Assembly: GCA_040391605.1 (NCBI GenBank)
Contig: JBEBXK010000001.1
Coordinates: 124,001 to 188,000 of the forward strand
Length of the DNA stretch: 64,000 bases
Direction of reading: 5' to 3'
Origin: Vulgatibacter incomptus_A
GTDB lineage: Bacteria > Myxococcota > Myxococcia > Myxococcales > Vulgatibacteraceae
Below, piece after piece: positions 63,176 to 64,000 of the stretch. Position 1 is the stretch's first letter; each line of letters begins with the position of its first letter. Under the pieces are notes generated by a model. That model searched no databases and was not told where the DNA came from. It saw nothing but the letters and a program-made list of their open reading frames with translations. Position numbers and translations under genes: made by a program.

Positions 63176-63204
63176 CAAGGCGCGAGGCAAGGTAACAACT
63201 CTCC

Positions 63205-64000
63205 ATGAAAAGATTCGTGAACCAGAGCCTGCTCTCCTTCTTGGCCGCTCTCCTCACCACCGCGGTGGTCGCGCCCGAGGTCGCCCGGGCAGACGACGTG
63301 GTGGATAAGGTGGTCGTCCGCAACCGCCAGTTCCGAACCGCCGGTTCGCTCGAGGTGAGCCCGTTCGTTGGCTTCGCGGTGACGAATCGGCTGACCTCCC
63401 TGACGAACTTCCAGCTCGGAGTCGCCTACAACTTCTCCGAGGTCCTCGCCCTCGAGGCCCGGGGCGGCTACGCCCTCAGCGACTTCACCGACGTGGGATT
63501 GCAGGCGCGGGAGAAGCTATTCGCAACCGACCCTCTGGGTTCGCTGCCGCTCGACGAGTACTCGGATCTCTGGAGGGTGGAGTGGCAGGCGCTGCTGATG
63601 CCGCGCTGGACTCCGATCTACGGCAAGCTCAATCTGGTCACCGAGGTGCCGATCCACTTTCAGGCCTACCTCACCGCCGGTGGCGGAGCCGTGGGCCTGA
63701 TGCAGGAGTCGGTGGCCTACTGCCAGAACGGAGGGAGCTCGGATCGAAGCCAGTGTGGCGGCTATCTGCAGGAGAATCAGACCACCTGGGCCGTCGCCGG
63801 TGGAGCGGGATTCCGCTTCTTCCTCAATGAGACCTTCATGGTGCGCATGGAGCTCTTCGACATCGCCTACCCGGACTCCTATCGAAAGGGGATCAACCGA
63901 ATCCAGGCCGAGAAGGAGACTCCGGGCAGCGAGCCGCGGGAAGGCACCGTCACCAACGCCGGCCTGACGAACAACCTCCTCTTCAACCTGGGCGCCTCCG
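63205..64000 (+). CDS. Outer-membrane beta-barrel protein (5' part; cut by window end)
   Basis: The frame from ATG 63205 is open to the window end (265 codons). It has a cleavable signal peptide (ending ARA-DDV) and then alternating polar/aromatic strands (SLEVSPFVGFAVTNR, FQLGVAYNFSEVLALEARGGYAL) typical of a transmembrane barrel. It resembles the myxobacterial outer-membrane barrel family that includes GltA/GltB-type gliding proteins, judged from memory. It follows the VWA-like lipoprotein after 29 bp and is probably co-transcribed with it. Confidence 0.8.
   Translation, partial: MKRFVNQSLLSFLAALLTTAVVAPEVARADDVVDKVVVRNRQFRTAGSLEVSPFVGFAVTNRLTSLTNFQLGVAYNFSEVLALEARGGYALSDFTDVGLQAREKLFATDPLGSLPLDEYSDLWRVEWQALLMPRWTPIYGKLNLVTEVPIHFQAYLTAGGGAVGLMQESVAYCQNGGSSDRSQCGGYLQENQTTWAVAGGAGFRFFLNETFMVRMELFDIAYPDSYRKGINRIQAEKETPGSEPREGTVTNAGLTNNLLFNLGAS

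Overview
The window is dense, GC-rich (about two-thirds GC by eye) bacterial chromosome. It most likely comes from the Myxococcota (myxobacteria and relatives). Evidence: a lexA gene whose promoter spacer holds a site resembling the Myxococcus xanthus LexA box; an initiation factor IF3 with a 65-residue Ala/Glu-rich tail like M. xanthus Dsg; Cys-rich and VWA-type outer-membrane lipoproteins next to a predicted barrel; an AT-hook/zinc-finger protein; and frequent TTG and GTG starts. I cannot place it to genus. No plasmid, phage, insertion sequence or CRISPR array is visible.

Layout. 1-3834: 5' part of a giant TPR protein (minus). 4062-10000: GNAT acetyltransferase, histidine ammonia-lyase, phosphoserine phosphatase, a ComEA-like helix-hairpin-helix protein and a membrane glycosyltransferase. 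10058-13682: a UvrD/PcrA helicase and lexA, both with candidate SOS boxes, flanking a tRNA-Val(CAC) gene. 13763-18386: a lipid-transport (Mla/MCE) operon of lipoprotein, MlaE, MlaF, MlaD and a membrane protein. 18612-23975: AsmA-like protein and TypA. 24107-27070: small genes (VOC protein, AT-hook/zinc-finger protein, PilZ, PgsA-like). 27181-35540: tRNA-Val(GAC), thrS, infC, rpmI, rplT, pheS, pheT, a small membrane protein and ihfA, the classic translation cluster. 35714-42157: tRNA-Pro, LysM/M23 peptidase, M50 peptidase, scpA, scpB and an RluB-type pseudouridine synthase. 42335-50240: HEAT-repeat lipoprotein, degenerate metallophosphoesterase lipoprotein, enolase, an RpoH-type sigma factor and a CBS-domain protein with a long Gly/Arg/Tyr-rich segment. 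50328-56877: a PabB-PabA fusion with a PabC-like enzyme, Ku, a hybrid histidine kinase and a zinc-ribbon protein. 56966-59216: two divergent, apparently paralogous helical proteins and an rplC gene outside its usual operon. 59549-64000: a Cys-rich lipoprotein, a VWA-like lipoprotein and a truncated beta-barrel protein, a possible cell-surface module.

Two themes cut across the window. First, a family of about 100-bp palindromic repeats occurs in many gaps, often in tandem. Each combines a terminator-like hairpin with a conserved tail built around GCTCGCCTCCGGCTCG, and some copies appear to have contributed codons to gene ends or interiors. Second, several housekeeping proteins (IF3, PheS, PheT, ScpB, RluB, the TPR protein, the CBS protein) carry lineage-style low-complexity insertions or tails, some made of in-frame tandem DNA repeats. 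Promoters of the TTGACA-N16..18-TATAAT type can be read upstream of many genes and helped choose start codons. All functional calls are from reading the sequence; no searches were run.
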